Assembly (NCBI RefSeq): GCF_000940805.1
Contig: NZ_CP007142.1
Span: 782,593 to 846,592, forward strand
Length of the DNA: 64,000 nucleotides
From: Gynuella sunshinyii YC6258
Lineage (GTDB): Bacteria; Pseudomonadota; Gammaproteobacteria; Pseudomonadales; Natronospirillaceae
Direction of reading: 5' to 3'
Of this stretch, positions 9,514 to 18,712 are shown one piece after another (within the stretch, counting starts at the first letter, position 1; every line of letters starts with the position of its first letter). The translations under genes and the position numbers were made by a program. The notes below the pieces were generated by a model. It was not told where the DNA came from. It did not search any database and saw nothing but the letters and a program-made list of their open reading frames with translations.

Positions 9514-12156
9514 ATGACCCAAGATACCGATGTTGAATATTTGATTGGTTACGAAGGCGCGGGCGAGGCGGACGATACCTATATCCAGATCTACACCGAA
9601 TGGGTAAATCAGGACGGTACAGCGATCCCGGACGCGTTGGCCGATTATGGGTTTACAGGACGGGTGGCTTACAGCGCCAGTGCCCACGAACTTCAGGATG
9701 CCAGTCAGGTGGGCACCGCCCGATTCAGCATCAAACCCGGCACCCATGCCCAGGTGATCCGCCTGCCCGGCCAGAATTGGGGCAACCAGCATTTTTACGT
9801 GCAGGCGTTTGGTGTGCCGTATGGCGAATACCAGGACTTTGCGCTGGGGAGTCAGAGCCGGGGGTTGGACTCGGATAACCTGAGTGGTGTGGCTGAGAAT
9901 GCATATCGTCCGAAGCGGTTTGTTCCGGTGAAGGTACCGGTGTATGACGAAGAAGCCAGTTTGCTGCAGGAGCAGGCATTCTTTATCTACAAAAATGAGC
10001 AAATGGGCGCAGGGGTTGATCCAGACACATTGGACAAGCCTGAAGGACTATATACCTGGATCTCCAGACCGGAATATCAGTTCAGTGTGTACGACCTAAG
10101 TGTCAGTCAGATCAATGTGCAGAACCAGCAGGAAGATGGGAGTATTGAAAGCACTAATATTCTGGAACAAGACAATGCAGTACTGCCACTCAATGGCACG
10201 CTGGAAATCTTATACGACTTGGCTGTGGGTGGTGACAAGCTACCCACCTATACCAGTGATGGCAGTTCTCTGATTCTCAATGTTGCTGGTAAAGAAGTGA
10301 AAATGTCCGTGACTGAAAACGGCAGCTTGGCATTTAACGACTTGTCCCAGATCAGCTATCTGGGCTCTGAGGATTATCTGATGATCAGCATCTACAGTAA
10401 CCAGGATGCCGCAAATATTCTTTGGGAGTATGTCGCTAATGGCGCCATCTTTATTGAAAAACAAGACCCGGACTATAAAGATCTACCTCTCAAGTGGGAT
10501 GATTATTATCCCGCCATAGGCAATAAAACCTTGGTGATCCGCAGCGCAGACACATCGGATGCCATGATAGGACGAACGATCCGCGCCACTATTTTGCACC
10601 CAACCGGAGACACATCGGTACGAATTCGTGCCAAGGGTGGAGAGGTGACATCCGCCACCACAGCAGAAGCCACATTGGTCAAAGAAGGCCCTTACCTAAG
10701 CGCAAAATTTGAGCTGATGGGGAGCAATCTTGAGCCGAGTATTCCGGCGAACCAAAACATGGATAACACTCAAATTCGGTTTGAGCTATTGTCTGCGAAT
10801 AGCAACACAGCAGAAGAAACCATAGAAGGGATCTGGTATACCCGCAACAATTCCAATGTCACTCTAGAAGAAGTGCTCAGTGGTCAGGCCGTATATCTGT
10901 ATGACAACAGTGGTCGTGAGAATATTAGCCAGGCTAACCACATCAGTCTGTCCGATGATGATCACAAGCGTTTTGACTATGTGCAAACATTACTCAATCA
11001 AATTATTCCAAGAAAACGTTTAGTGTTCGCCAACAATCGTAGTTTCAATTATATGGACGAAGACGGTATTTTTCTGGGAGATAGTCAGACCAAAATAGCG
11101 CTGTTTAAGCAACAGTTTCATGTGAATAATACACGGGAAAATACAGTTAATAGCTTTAACAAATTGATGAAAGACTACAGTCTGACAGACAGCAGAACTG
11201 AGTGGATGAATAAATTTGTGGATAAAATCCTTTTGATTGGGCAACAGCTGGATCAAAGCACACAACCAAATACTGCAGACACTGATGATACGGGTTTATA
11301 TGAACTGTATCAAAATGCAGTGGTGCCATTCGTGGATGCGATGATTGCCGAAGCGGATTTGTATGCTGGCGATGCCGGAGACAGTAATAATACGGTTCCA
11401 ACAGATCAATGGGTCGCTCGAACGGGCGAGGACGCAACAGAGCATGGGGCAGATATGAGCTATTGTTTTGGGTGTAAACAGACGATAGCGCAATTTAATA
11501 GTACAGTGGTGAATTGTCGGGCAGAGACGGCTGCCCAGATTCAGGCCAGAGAAGCCGATGCCAATCAGACAAACTATCGCGGACATGTGACGGTGGATGC
11601 AGAGGGCAATTGTGCGGTAGCGACTACGGGTGGTGGCCGTTGGGCTGGGTTGTACAGTTCTTATCGGGGCCGTGGAGAATGGTCTGTATGGCATGCAGGG
11701 GCCGAAAATTCGGAAGGATTTAATCCAAAGTACTGGTCTGGCATTGATTGCAGTGGACTGGTGGAGAAAGCTGTAAATGCAGGTCGAGACGATGTACAAG
11801 ATTTGGCGATAAGCATTCCGAGAGGCCCGGGGTTGACTGGATCACAAGGATTTTTTGAGAATAATGCACATGTTTATTTTACTAATTATGATACGGATGG
11901 CGAAGGTGCGCATCCTCATGAGCAAAAGCTCAGGAAAGGCGATTTAGTGAGATATAATAAGCATGTTTCAATAGTGTATAGTGATCCGAACTCAGTGACG
12001 GGATATTCATATCAGATTGTCCATGCATATGGGAATCATATGTATGATGACGATAAAGATCGTGATACGCCTCCTTTATTTTCTCGAAAAGTAATCGTAA
12101 CTCGCCATGATATAAAAACTCCAACTGGCTTTGGGAGAATCAAGCTATGGGACTAA
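9514..12156 (+). CDS. Toxin with C-terminal NlpC/P60 peptidase domain (N-terminus truncated)
   Basis: Encodes 880 residues from ATG 9514, but the frame is open further upstream, so the true N-terminus is lost. Residues about 30-155 form a trunk shared with the 26322 protein. The variable middle is unrecognised. The C-terminal ~190 residues contain GIDCSGLVEKAVNAG (nucleophile Cys about 746), LRKGDLVRYNKHVSIVYS (His about 817) and IVHAYG, the C-H-polar arrangement of NlpC/P60 hydrolases that cut peptidoglycan stem peptides. The stop overlaps the start of an exported partner gene. A peptidoglycan-targeting interbacterial toxin is inferred; delivery route is unknown. Confidence 0.7.
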   Translation: MTQDTDVEYLIGYEGAGEADDTYIQIYTEWVNQDGTAIPDALADYGFTGRVAYSASAHELQDASQVGTARFSIKPGTHAQVIRLPGQNWGNQHFYVQAFGVPYGEYQDFALGSQSRGLDSDNLSGVAENAYRPKRFVPVKVPVYDEEASLLQEQAFFIYKNEQMGAGVDPDTLDKPEGLYTWISRPEYQFSVYDLSVSQINVQNQQEDGSIESTNILEQDNAVLPLNGTLEILYDLAVGGDKLPTYTSDGSSLILNVAGKEVKMSVTENGSLAFNDLSQISYLGSEDYLMISIYSNQDAANILWEYVANGAIFIEKQDPDYKDLPLKWDDYYPAIGNKTLVIRSADTSDAMIGRTIRATILHPTGDTSVRIRAKGGEVTSATTAEATLVKEGPYLSAKFELMGSNLEPSIPANQNMDNTQIRFELLSANSNTAEETIEGIWYTRNNSNVTLEEVLSGQAVYLYDNSGRENISQANHISLSDDDHKRFDYVQTLLNQIIPRKRLVFANNRSFNYMDEDGIFLGDSQTKIALFKQQFHVNNTRENTVNSFNKLMKDYSLTDSRTEWMNKFVDKILLIGQQLDQSTQPNTADTDDTGLYELYQNAVVPFVDAMIAEADLYAGDAGDSNNTVPTDQWVARTGEDATEHGADMSYCFGCKQTIAQFNSTVVNCRAETAAQIQAREADANQTNYRGHVTVDAEGNCAVATTGGGRWAGLYSSYRGRGEWSVWHAGAENSEGFNPKYWSGIDCSGLVEKAVNAGRDDVQDLAISIPRGPGLTGSQGFFENNAHVYFTNYDTDGEGAHPHEQKLRKGDLVRYNKHVSIVYSDPNSVTGYSYQIVHAYGNHMYDDDKDRDTPPLFSRKVIVTRHDIKTPTGFGRIKLWD
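9604..9975 (+). repeat. Toxin trunk repeat, copy 1
   Basis: About 370 bp nearly identical to 26338-26709. It encodes the stretch from NQDGTAIPDALADYG to EEASLLQEQ. Similarity stops sharply at QEQ, where the two toxins diverge. Confidence 0.85.
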
Positions 12157-13349
12157 GAATTTCAGTAACACTGCTACTCGTGTTTTTTTTAAATACGAGC
12201 GCTTTAGCAGAGTGGTTGGATGGCAATGTTCTTATTGCTGGTACTTGGGGGGATGAAGAAAACCAGTTCGGTATACTATATGAAGATACATCTGATACTT
12301 TGCCTGGCCCATATGATATCTCAGGTATGGGGAACATTGTTATGGCAGATAAAGTAAATGGGCGATTTAAGATTTATGCTTCTAATGGTTTATTACAGTC
12401 TATAGTTGTTCCGCCTGTAAATCGGCCGTCATGGTGGACCATTGTTCCAGTATTTGTTGGTGAAAAAATTTCCCTTATTTTGGATAATTTTTATTTTTAT
12501 GACTTAACTGGTGATTTAATAAATACGACCGCTAGTCCCAAAAAGGCTCGTAAAGATCAAGATGTTGATAATGTCCTATATATATATCAAACGAAGCCAA
12601 TCGATCAGTGGGTAACGTATTCTCAAACAGGCGATCTATTAAATACGTACGCTCAGAAGCCTCTCATACTCGGCCGAATTTCTGATCATATTTTTGTGTA
12701 TGACGAAAAGAAGCAACATACAACCACCGTTCAATTCGACGATAATTCATGGACCCTCGTGGGGAAATATGGAGATTGTTTTCAACGTGATGATGCTGGC
12801 CATTTATACTGTGTCAGTGATCGCTATGTCACTCGTTACAATCAGTGTGGTAAAACAGTGGCTCGGCTTGCAATTCCTGAAGACGATATTACGGTTATCC
12901 CCAATAATGTTCCGGGTGTTGAAGATCAGTGGATCGTAAATTCCGCCTACATGGATCTTAAAATCGATGCCCATGGAAACGCCTATGCCACACGCCGAAC
13001 CCCGGATAATTACTCCCTGGTTAAATGGACCTGGCAGGATTCCGATAACGACAGAAACGATGGTCCCGACGCACCGATTAATCTGATTGCCAAACAACTG
13101 GATGCTGGAACGATTGAATTGGAATGGGAAGGATCGTTACAAGATCCTGGGTGTGTCAGTGGTTATAAAGTTTCTCGTACCGAAATCTCAGGTGATAAAG
13201 GCACGGAAATTCTATCCTTGGGAACAGGTGTCCGAAAGGCTTATGACACCAACATAGAAGCAGGTAAAACGTATTATTATCGGGTACAGGCTTTATCGGG
13301 AGTCAGTGATTCAGATTTGTCGAACGAGGCAGTCATTACAACCGAATAA
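12147..13349 (+). CDS. Exported partner/immunity protein of the NlpC/P60 toxin, with C-terminal fibronectin type III-like domain
   Basis: Encodes 400 residues overlapping the toxin stop by 10 nt. The N-terminus MGLRISVTLLLVFFLNTSALA is a clear Sec signal peptide with cleavage expected after ALA. The middle has beta-propeller-like strands (DISGMGNIVMADKVNG). The last ~90 residues resemble a fibronectin type III domain (APINLIAKQLDAGTIELEW ... YYYRVQALSG). A periplasmic location fits protection against a peptidoglycan hydrolase. It lacks the C-terminal tail seen in the other exported partners; that tail occurs just downstream as a separate fragment (13458-13826). Immunity function is inferred from position. 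Confidence 0.6.
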   Translation: MGLRISVTLLLVFFLNTSALAEWLDGNVLIAGTWGDEENQFGILYEDTSDTLPGPYDISGMGNIVMADKVNGRFKIYASNGLLQSIVVPPVNRPSWWTIVPVFVGEKISLILDNFYFYDLTGDLINTTASPKKARKDQDVDNVLYIYQTKPIDQWVTYSQTGDLLNTYAQKPLILGRISDHIFVYDEKKQHTTTVQFDDNSWTLVGKYGDCFQRDDAGHLYCVSDRYVTRYNQCGKTVARLAIPEDDITVIPNNVPGVEDQWIVNSAYMDLKIDAHGNAYATRRTPDNYSLVKWTWQDSDNDRNDGPDAPINLIAKQLDAGTIELEWEGSLQDPGCVSGYKVSRTEISGDKGTEILSLGTGVRKAYDTNIEAGKTYYYRVQALSGVSDSDLSNEAVITTE

Positions 13350-13457
13350 AAAATAAAATAGACAATACATATGACGGATATGGCGGAACAGTGCCAACAC
13401 AGAATCCCATAAGTCATCAAATGAACCCGAATGGTATTCATTTTTTAGGTATCGGTT

Positions 13458-13826
13458 ATGTCAGTTGCACAAATCTACCTGGACAGTCAAGGATATCGTT
13501 CTATTGCCAAGTTATATGTGAATGATTTCGATAAAGACGGCCATTCGGATATTCTGGTCTGGCGAAAAATGTATGAATCCCGTTTAGTCGGAGAGCTGCT
13601 ATCAGGATTTAAACTAAACAGCCAACTGTATGGTCATTATGCATTGATCGATGGTGAGTATCACTTGCAACAGACAGACGAAGCCACGATCCAAGGCTGG
13701 CTATCTGCCAACGAGCTCACCTGGCAAAAAGGCTATCCCTCCAGCAGTGAATGCCAAGGTCATGAAGGCGAACTGATTCCAGAGATGCACGATCCGTTAT
13801 TGAATGATCCGGATGTGTTGAAATAG
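13458..13826 (+). pseudogene. C-terminal fragment of the exported immunity family
   Basis: Reads 122 residues from ATG 13458. After a divergent start it carries the family FG-GAP-like motif NDFDKDGHSDILVWRK and the invariant tail IQGWLSANELTWQKGYPS ... MHDPLLNDPDVLK seen in 22394, 29233 and 32077. There is no signal peptide and the N-terminal two thirds of the family are missing, so it is probably a remnant of a recombined cassette. Confidence 0.6.
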
Positions 13827-14300
13827 ATATCTGATGTTTTTGTCTGGCGAGCGGTTATGAAACGGGAGGCTCGTGCTTCCCATTTGGGTATTACCAGCGC
13901 TGAATTTCAGTTGTGCTTGGATGGTTTACTTCATTAAGTGTCGGCATTCACTGTGCCATTTATTGCTGTCTTATCCCGTCATCTGCTGGTTTCAAATTTT
14001 CATCGTGAGTTTGTGTCTTAATGTAAGAAGGTAAGCAATTTGCGATATTCTGATTTTATTTTCCCATTACATGTTATTTGGCTGGTTAATGTATCAATAG
14101 TAATTGTGATAACTCTATTTGGGGTTACCTGAAAACTGGTTCAAAAGAACCTGTCCTGGATATGGAGAATCAGGGTCCAATTGTCTGTGTTTTGTGTGTT
14201 TTTTGACCAACAAAAATAGATGAAAATACTGGTTGAATATTCAGTGGTATGGCATTAGCATGGCATCTCCTCATTGGACGACAAACTAAGGAAAGTACTG
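13827..14300 (+). other. Intergenic stretch with a diverged copy of the cassette tail
   Basis: No gene seen. Near 13858-13890 there is a worn version of the cassette terminator (cGGGAGGCTCGTGCTTCCC), matching the one after the other exported partner genes. The rest is AT-rich and probably carries the promoter of the 14301 gene, which I could not place with confidence. Confidence 0.4.
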
Positions 14301-17300
14301 ATGATAAAGAGTCGCATCTCTGGTCTTTTCACTATTCCACGTTTACTTCTATTTACCTCTGCTTTCCAGCTGGCCGGATATGGTGCAGCTGCTGGCAATC
14401 GCGTTGATTATGATATCGATGATGATGGCCTGATTGAGATCAACGATCTCGCTGATCTGAACGAAATCCGCAACGATATGACCGGTCGTAGCCTTTATGG
14501 TGACAACGTCGGTTGTGCCCAGAATGGTTGCCGGGGGTTTGAACTAACTACCAGCCTGAATTTCGATACCAATGCTGACGGCGTATTTGATGAGCATGAT
14601 GAGTACTGGAATGATGGCTTCGGCTGGGTACCTATCGGTGAACGTGATCAGCGTTTCAGGGCTGTGTTTGAAGGTAATGGGTATTCCATTAATAACCTTG
14701 TCATCAATCGCCCTGAGAGCAGTTATGTCGGGTTGTTCGGTTACATCACCGATGCCTCAATCCATCATTTGAGCCTTTCGGGTGATCTTACCCATATTGC
14801 TGGCGGCGGATATGTTGGAGGCCTTGTTGGGTCTTCATACTTATCAGCTATTTTGGCGGCAGATGTGCAAGGAACTGTCAGTGGCCAGGGATTGTACGTT
14901 GGTGGTCTGGTTGGCGCTTTCAGTCGTGGATCAATTGTCCAGAGCCATTCAGATTCAACCGTCAGCTCAAGGTTTCACTATGTCGGAGGTCTGATCGGTG
15001 TTGGCAGTCAGGAAACCATGATTCGTGATAGCTATTCGACGGGATCAGTGACAGGTGGCTACTATGTCGGTGGTCTCATTGGTAAATGCCTGAATACAGA
15101 AGTGCTAGCCAGCTATTCCACTGGGTCAGTTCGCGGAAAAAGACAATACGTTGGCGGGTTGATTGGCAAAGCCATCTCTGCAACGAGTGTGACGGCGAGT
15201 TATTCCACGGCGACGGTGCACGGCTCCGGAAACTATGTGGGAGGTCTGCTGGGTGATGCCAATGATCTGACGTTGACGGCTTCGTACAGTGCCGGCACTG
15301 TTATCGGTTCAGGAGAATACGTTGGTGGCCTGTCAGGTTATGCAATTGCCTCGACAGTGACTGGCAGCTATTGGGCGGATGACAGCATGACCGTTGAAGA
15401 ACTGTTGGGTGGTAGCGACAACGTCAGTCTCTCTCATTCACAGACAGTCACCCTGAATGAGTTGAAATGCCCTGTCAGCGCCAACGATGTCATCTGTGCC
15501 AATGGTGTGTCGTTGTATTCGGATTGGGATCGTTATGTCTATACCAATTCACAAGGACAATTGGTTCGGTACTGGAACTTCGGTTCAGTGGAACAGTTAC
15601 CGGCTCTGGTTTTGAACGGTGTGGTGCACCGTGATACCGATAACGATGGTATCTGGGACGATATTGATGCGTTTCCTGAAGACCCTTCTGAATCTGTCGA
15701 TACCGACGGCGATGGTATCGGAGATAATGCCGATCAGGATATCGATGGTGATGGTATCAATAATGACCTTGATGCGTTCCCCTATGATGCAACAGAAAAC
15801 ACCGATACGGATCATGATGGTATTGGCGACAATGCCGATGACGATATTGACGGTGACAGCATCCTGAATGCTGAAGATGTTGATCAGGACAACGACGGGC
15901 TGATCGAGCTGTATTCGCTGGATGATCTCGATGCCATGCGCGATGACTTGCTGGGACGCACTTTATCAGGTAATGGTTTGGGGTGCCCCGAAACCGGCTG
16001 TAATGGCTATGAGTTGATGAGAGATCTGGATTTCGACAGCAACCGGGATGGTGTCATCAACAGACTTGATCAATATTGGAATGACGGCAAAGGGTGGCAA
16101 CCCATCGCTCAGCACGACAGTTTCTCTGCAACCTTCGATGGCAATGATCATCATATCGATAACCTCTATATCGCCAGATCGCATGAAGACAACATTGGTT
16201 TGTTCGGGCACGTAAAAGGTGCCCATATCCGTCATGTTGGCTTGGGAGGTGAGTTGATGCATGTGGCTGGTCGTATGGAGGTTGGAGGACTTGTTGGTTA
16301 TGCATCTTCTGATTCGATCGTGTCTGACAGTTATTCAGCTGGAGTCGTCGTTGCCAGTGATAAAACAAACCCATTCAATAGTAATCATTATAACACCGGT
16401 GGCCTGGTAGGAACGTTATTCAGTCATAGCCAGATTATCAGAAGCTATGGTGCCGGTTCGGTGTCAGGTGCCACCAATGTCGGTGGTCTGGTTGGCCAGG
16501 TCTACGCCGATAGCCTGGTGTTGGAGAGTTATTCGACTGCACAGGTTGAAGGTGAAATAGCCGTAGGTGGTTTGGTTGGACAATCATACTCAGACAGCCG
16601 ATTGGTTGGAAGCTATGCCATGGCGTCGGTCAACGGTGAAAGCAATGTAGGTGGTCTGCTTGGCAGCAGTTTCAGTGGTAATGAGATAACCGGCTGCTTC
16701 GCCGGTGGTCAGGTGTCGGGTAATTCCTCTATCGGTGGTCTGGTTGGAATGCTTGATGTTTCCGGTAAGGTGACGGCCAGTTTCTCTACCGCCCGGGTAG
16801 AGGGACGAAGCTATGGCGTAGGAGGGTTGGTTGGCTCGACTTCCCGCAAGGGCAATGTGATTTCGGGTAGCTATGCCGTTGGCCGCGTTCAGGGTGGATA
16901 TACCCGGGGCGGAATAGCAGGGTCCGTCAGTGGTGATACCTTGTTGAACAACTATTGGGCGCTGGACGGAACCGGTCAACAAACGCCAGCTAGTGGTTCA
17001 TTGGCCTCAGGTAGTGTGAATGTGGGCGCTACCTTGAACCAGTTGCGATGCCCTGAAAGCCCGGACAATACATCCTGTGCCAGTGACACATTGTATTCCG
17101 GCTGGGCAGATTACCGTTATACCGATGCCTCCGGTCATGAGGTTGTTATTTGGGATTTCGGTAACGCCAATCAATTACCTGGTATCAATATTAACGGCAT
17201 TGTTTACCGCGACAGCGATCTTGATGGTGTCCTCGATCATAACGATGCTTTCCCCTATGACGTCGCAGAATCTGTTGATCACGATGGTGATGGAATTGGC

Positions 17301-18629
17301 GACAACGCCGATACCGATGATGATAACGATGGTGTGGAAGATGCGCTGGATGCCTTACCGCTGGATCCGGCTGAGACATCGGATTCGGATCATGACGGTA
17401 TTGGTGATAACGCCGATTTTTACCCCTACGATTATGATAACGATGGCTTAACGGACGAAACCGATCCCTATCCTCATGATTATGATAACGATGGGGTTGA
17501 CGATGAGTTGGATGTCTTTCCATTTGATGCCAGTGAGTGGCTCGATTCCGATGGTGATGGTCAGGGTGACAATGCCGATCTTGATGATGACAACGACGGT
17601 GTTGCTGATAGCGATGATGCCTTTCCGCTGGATAGCACCGGGACAAGACTGGAAGACAGTGTCGATAAAAATGGCAACGGCCTGATCGAAATATCATCTC
17701 TGGACGATCTCGATGCCATGCGTAACAGCCCTTATGGTGTCAGTTTGCGCGGTGTCAGCGCGGGTTGTCCGCTGACACATTGTTATGGTTTCGAACTGAC
17801 CGACAATCTGGATTTTGACAGTAACCAAGATGGCCTGCTGGACTTTAATGACTGGAACCATGGTCTTGATTGGAGCCCTATCGGCGGTGAGAGCGATTAT
17901 CCGTTCAGTGCTGTCTTTGATGGTCAGGGATATCAGATCCGTAACCTTCATATTGCAGGTGCTTATGTCAATGAAGCGGGTCTGTTTGGCACTATTGATC
18001 ATGCCACTATCCGTCACCTGGGGTTAACGGGTGATTTGATGAGCATAAACACCCCAAATGCGTACAGAACAGGAAGTATAGCCGGCCAGGCACGTGCTTC
18101 TGTGATGACGGCGGTATATTCAAGTGGGGCCATAACGGGAGGCACAACCGTTGGAGGTCTGGTAGGTGATAGTTTCGATACCATCATTACCGCGAGCTAT
18201 GTCAGTGGTTCTGTCACCGGGTCAGATGGCGTCGGTGGAGTAATAGGAGTTGGTTTTAACTCGACGATTGAGGGGAGTTATGTAACGGCAGCGATTACGG
18301 CGAACAATGCTGGTAGTTTGCTAGGATCTTATGGAGGAAGTATGGCCATCCGTAATAGTTATTGGGCGACTGATACTACAACACAAGCTTCTGTTGCCGT
18401 TGATGAACCGGCAGATATTTCTGAGACTAAAGGTGTCAGCCTGACTGAACTTAAATGTCCGGTCATGGCCAATGGCAAGGGCTGTGGTATTGAGACCATC
18501 TTTGTGGGCTGGGATCAATATACCGATCAGGATGATGATGGCAACACGGTAGAATACTGGGATTTTGGCAGCAGCGAGGATTTACCCGGTCTGCTGCTAA
18601 ATGGCCAAACCTTCCGGCCAGTTCTCTGA
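14301..18629 (+). CDS. Large secreted GLUG-repeat / thrombospondin type 3-repeat protein
   Basis: Encodes 1442 residues from ATG 14301, which has AAGGAAAG 5 nt upstream; a TTG at 14274 is less likely. A signal peptide ends near AGYGAAAG. Three homologous blocks each begin DxDxDGLIEI, carry a paired-Cys loop (GCxxxxCxGFEL) and then many GLUG motifs (YVGGLVG/VGGLIG). Two linkers (about nt 15630-15890 and 17210-17640) are dense in Ca-binding DxDxDG thrombospondin type 3 repeats. Likely a surface or secreted adhesin/matrix protein folded as a beta-solenoid. It lies between toxin modules with its own terminator and no partner gene; ligand unknown. Confidence 0.8.
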   Translation: MIKSRISGLFTIPRLLLFTSAFQLAGYGAAAGNRVDYDIDDDGLIEINDLADLNEIRNDMTGRSLYGDNVGCAQNGCRGFELTTSLNFDTNADGVFDEHDEYWNDGFGWVPIGERDQRFRAVFEGNGYSINNLVINRPESSYVGLFGYITDASIHHLSLSGDLTHIAGGGYVGGLVGSSYLSAILAADVQGTVSGQGLYVGGLVGAFSRGSIVQSHSDSTVSSRFHYVGGLIGVGSQETMIRDSYSTGSVTGGYYVGGLIGKCLNTEVLASYSTGSVRGKRQYVGGLIGKAISATSVTASYSTATVHGSGNYVGGLLGDANDLTLTASYSAGTVIGSGEYVGGLSGYAIASTVTGSYWADDSMTVEELLGGSDNVSLSHSQTVTLNELKCPVSANDVICANGVSLYSDWDRYVYTNSQGQLVRYWNFGSVEQLPALVLNGVVHRDTDNDGIWDDIDAFPEDPSESVDTDGDGIGDNADQDIDGDGINNDLDAFPYDATENTDTDHDGIGDNADDDIDGDSILNAEDVDQDNDGLIELYSLDDLDAMRDDLLGRTLSGNGLGCPETGCNGYELMRDLDFDSNRDGVINRLDQYWNDGKGWQPIAQHDSFSATFDGNDHHIDNLYIARSHEDNIGLFGHVKGAHIRHVGLGGELMHVAGRMEVGGLVGYASSDSIVSDSYSAGVVVASDKTNPFNSNHYNTGGLVGTLFSHSQIIRSYGAGSVSGATNVGGLVGQVYADSLVLESYSTAQVEGEIAVGGLVGQSYSDSRLVGSYAMASVNGESNVGGLLGSSFSGNEITGCFAGGQVSGNSSIGGLVGMLDVSGKVTASFSTARVEGRSYGVGGLVGSTSRKGNVISGSYAVGRVQGGYTRGGIAGSVSGDTLLNNYWALDGTGQQTPASGSLASGSVNVGATLNQLRCPESPDNTSCASDTLYSGWADYRYTDASGHEVVIWDFGNANQLPGININGIVYRDSDLDGVLDHNDAFPYDVAESVDHDGDGIGDNADTDDDNDGVEDALDALPLDPAETSDSDHDGIGDNADFYPYDYDNDGLTDETDPYPHDYDNDGVDDELDVFPFDASEWLDSDGDGQGDNADLDDDNDGVADSDDAFPLDSTGTRLEDSVDKNGNGLIEISSLDDLDAMRNSPYGVSLRGVSAGCPLTHCYGFELTDNLDFDSNQDGLLDFNDWNHGLDWSPIGGESDYPFSAVFDGQGYQIRNLHIAGAYVNEAGLFGTIDHATIRHLGLTGDLMSINTPNAYRTGSIAGQARASVMTAVYSSGAITGGTTVGGLVGDSFDTIITASYVSGSVTGSDGVGGVIGVGFNSTIEGSYVTAAITANNAGSLLGSYGGSMAIRNSYWATDTTTQASVAVDEPADISETKGVSLTELKCPVMANGKGCGIETIFVGWDQYTDQDDDGNTVEYWDFGSSEDLPGLLLNGQTFRPVL

Positions 18630-18687
18630 ACGGATTAACCCAGCATAAATAGTTGTTGGGTTAATTACTCGCTGTGAAAATTTTTTG

Positions 18688-18712
18688 AAACCCCACTCAG
18701 TGGGGTTTTTTA
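18688..18712 (+). terminator. Bidirectional rho-independent terminator
   Basis: AACCCCAC-TCA-GTGGGGTT followed by a T run on the plus strand. The minus strand also has a T-rich flank (from AAAATTTTTT). It sits between the convergent genes ending at 18629 and 18710. Confidence 0.85.

Noticed and set aside
17077-17697. Frames rich in Met/Ile or His/Arg in the 14301-18629 gene
   Set aside because: They are shadows of the GAT/GAC-rich calcium-binding repeats in other frames.
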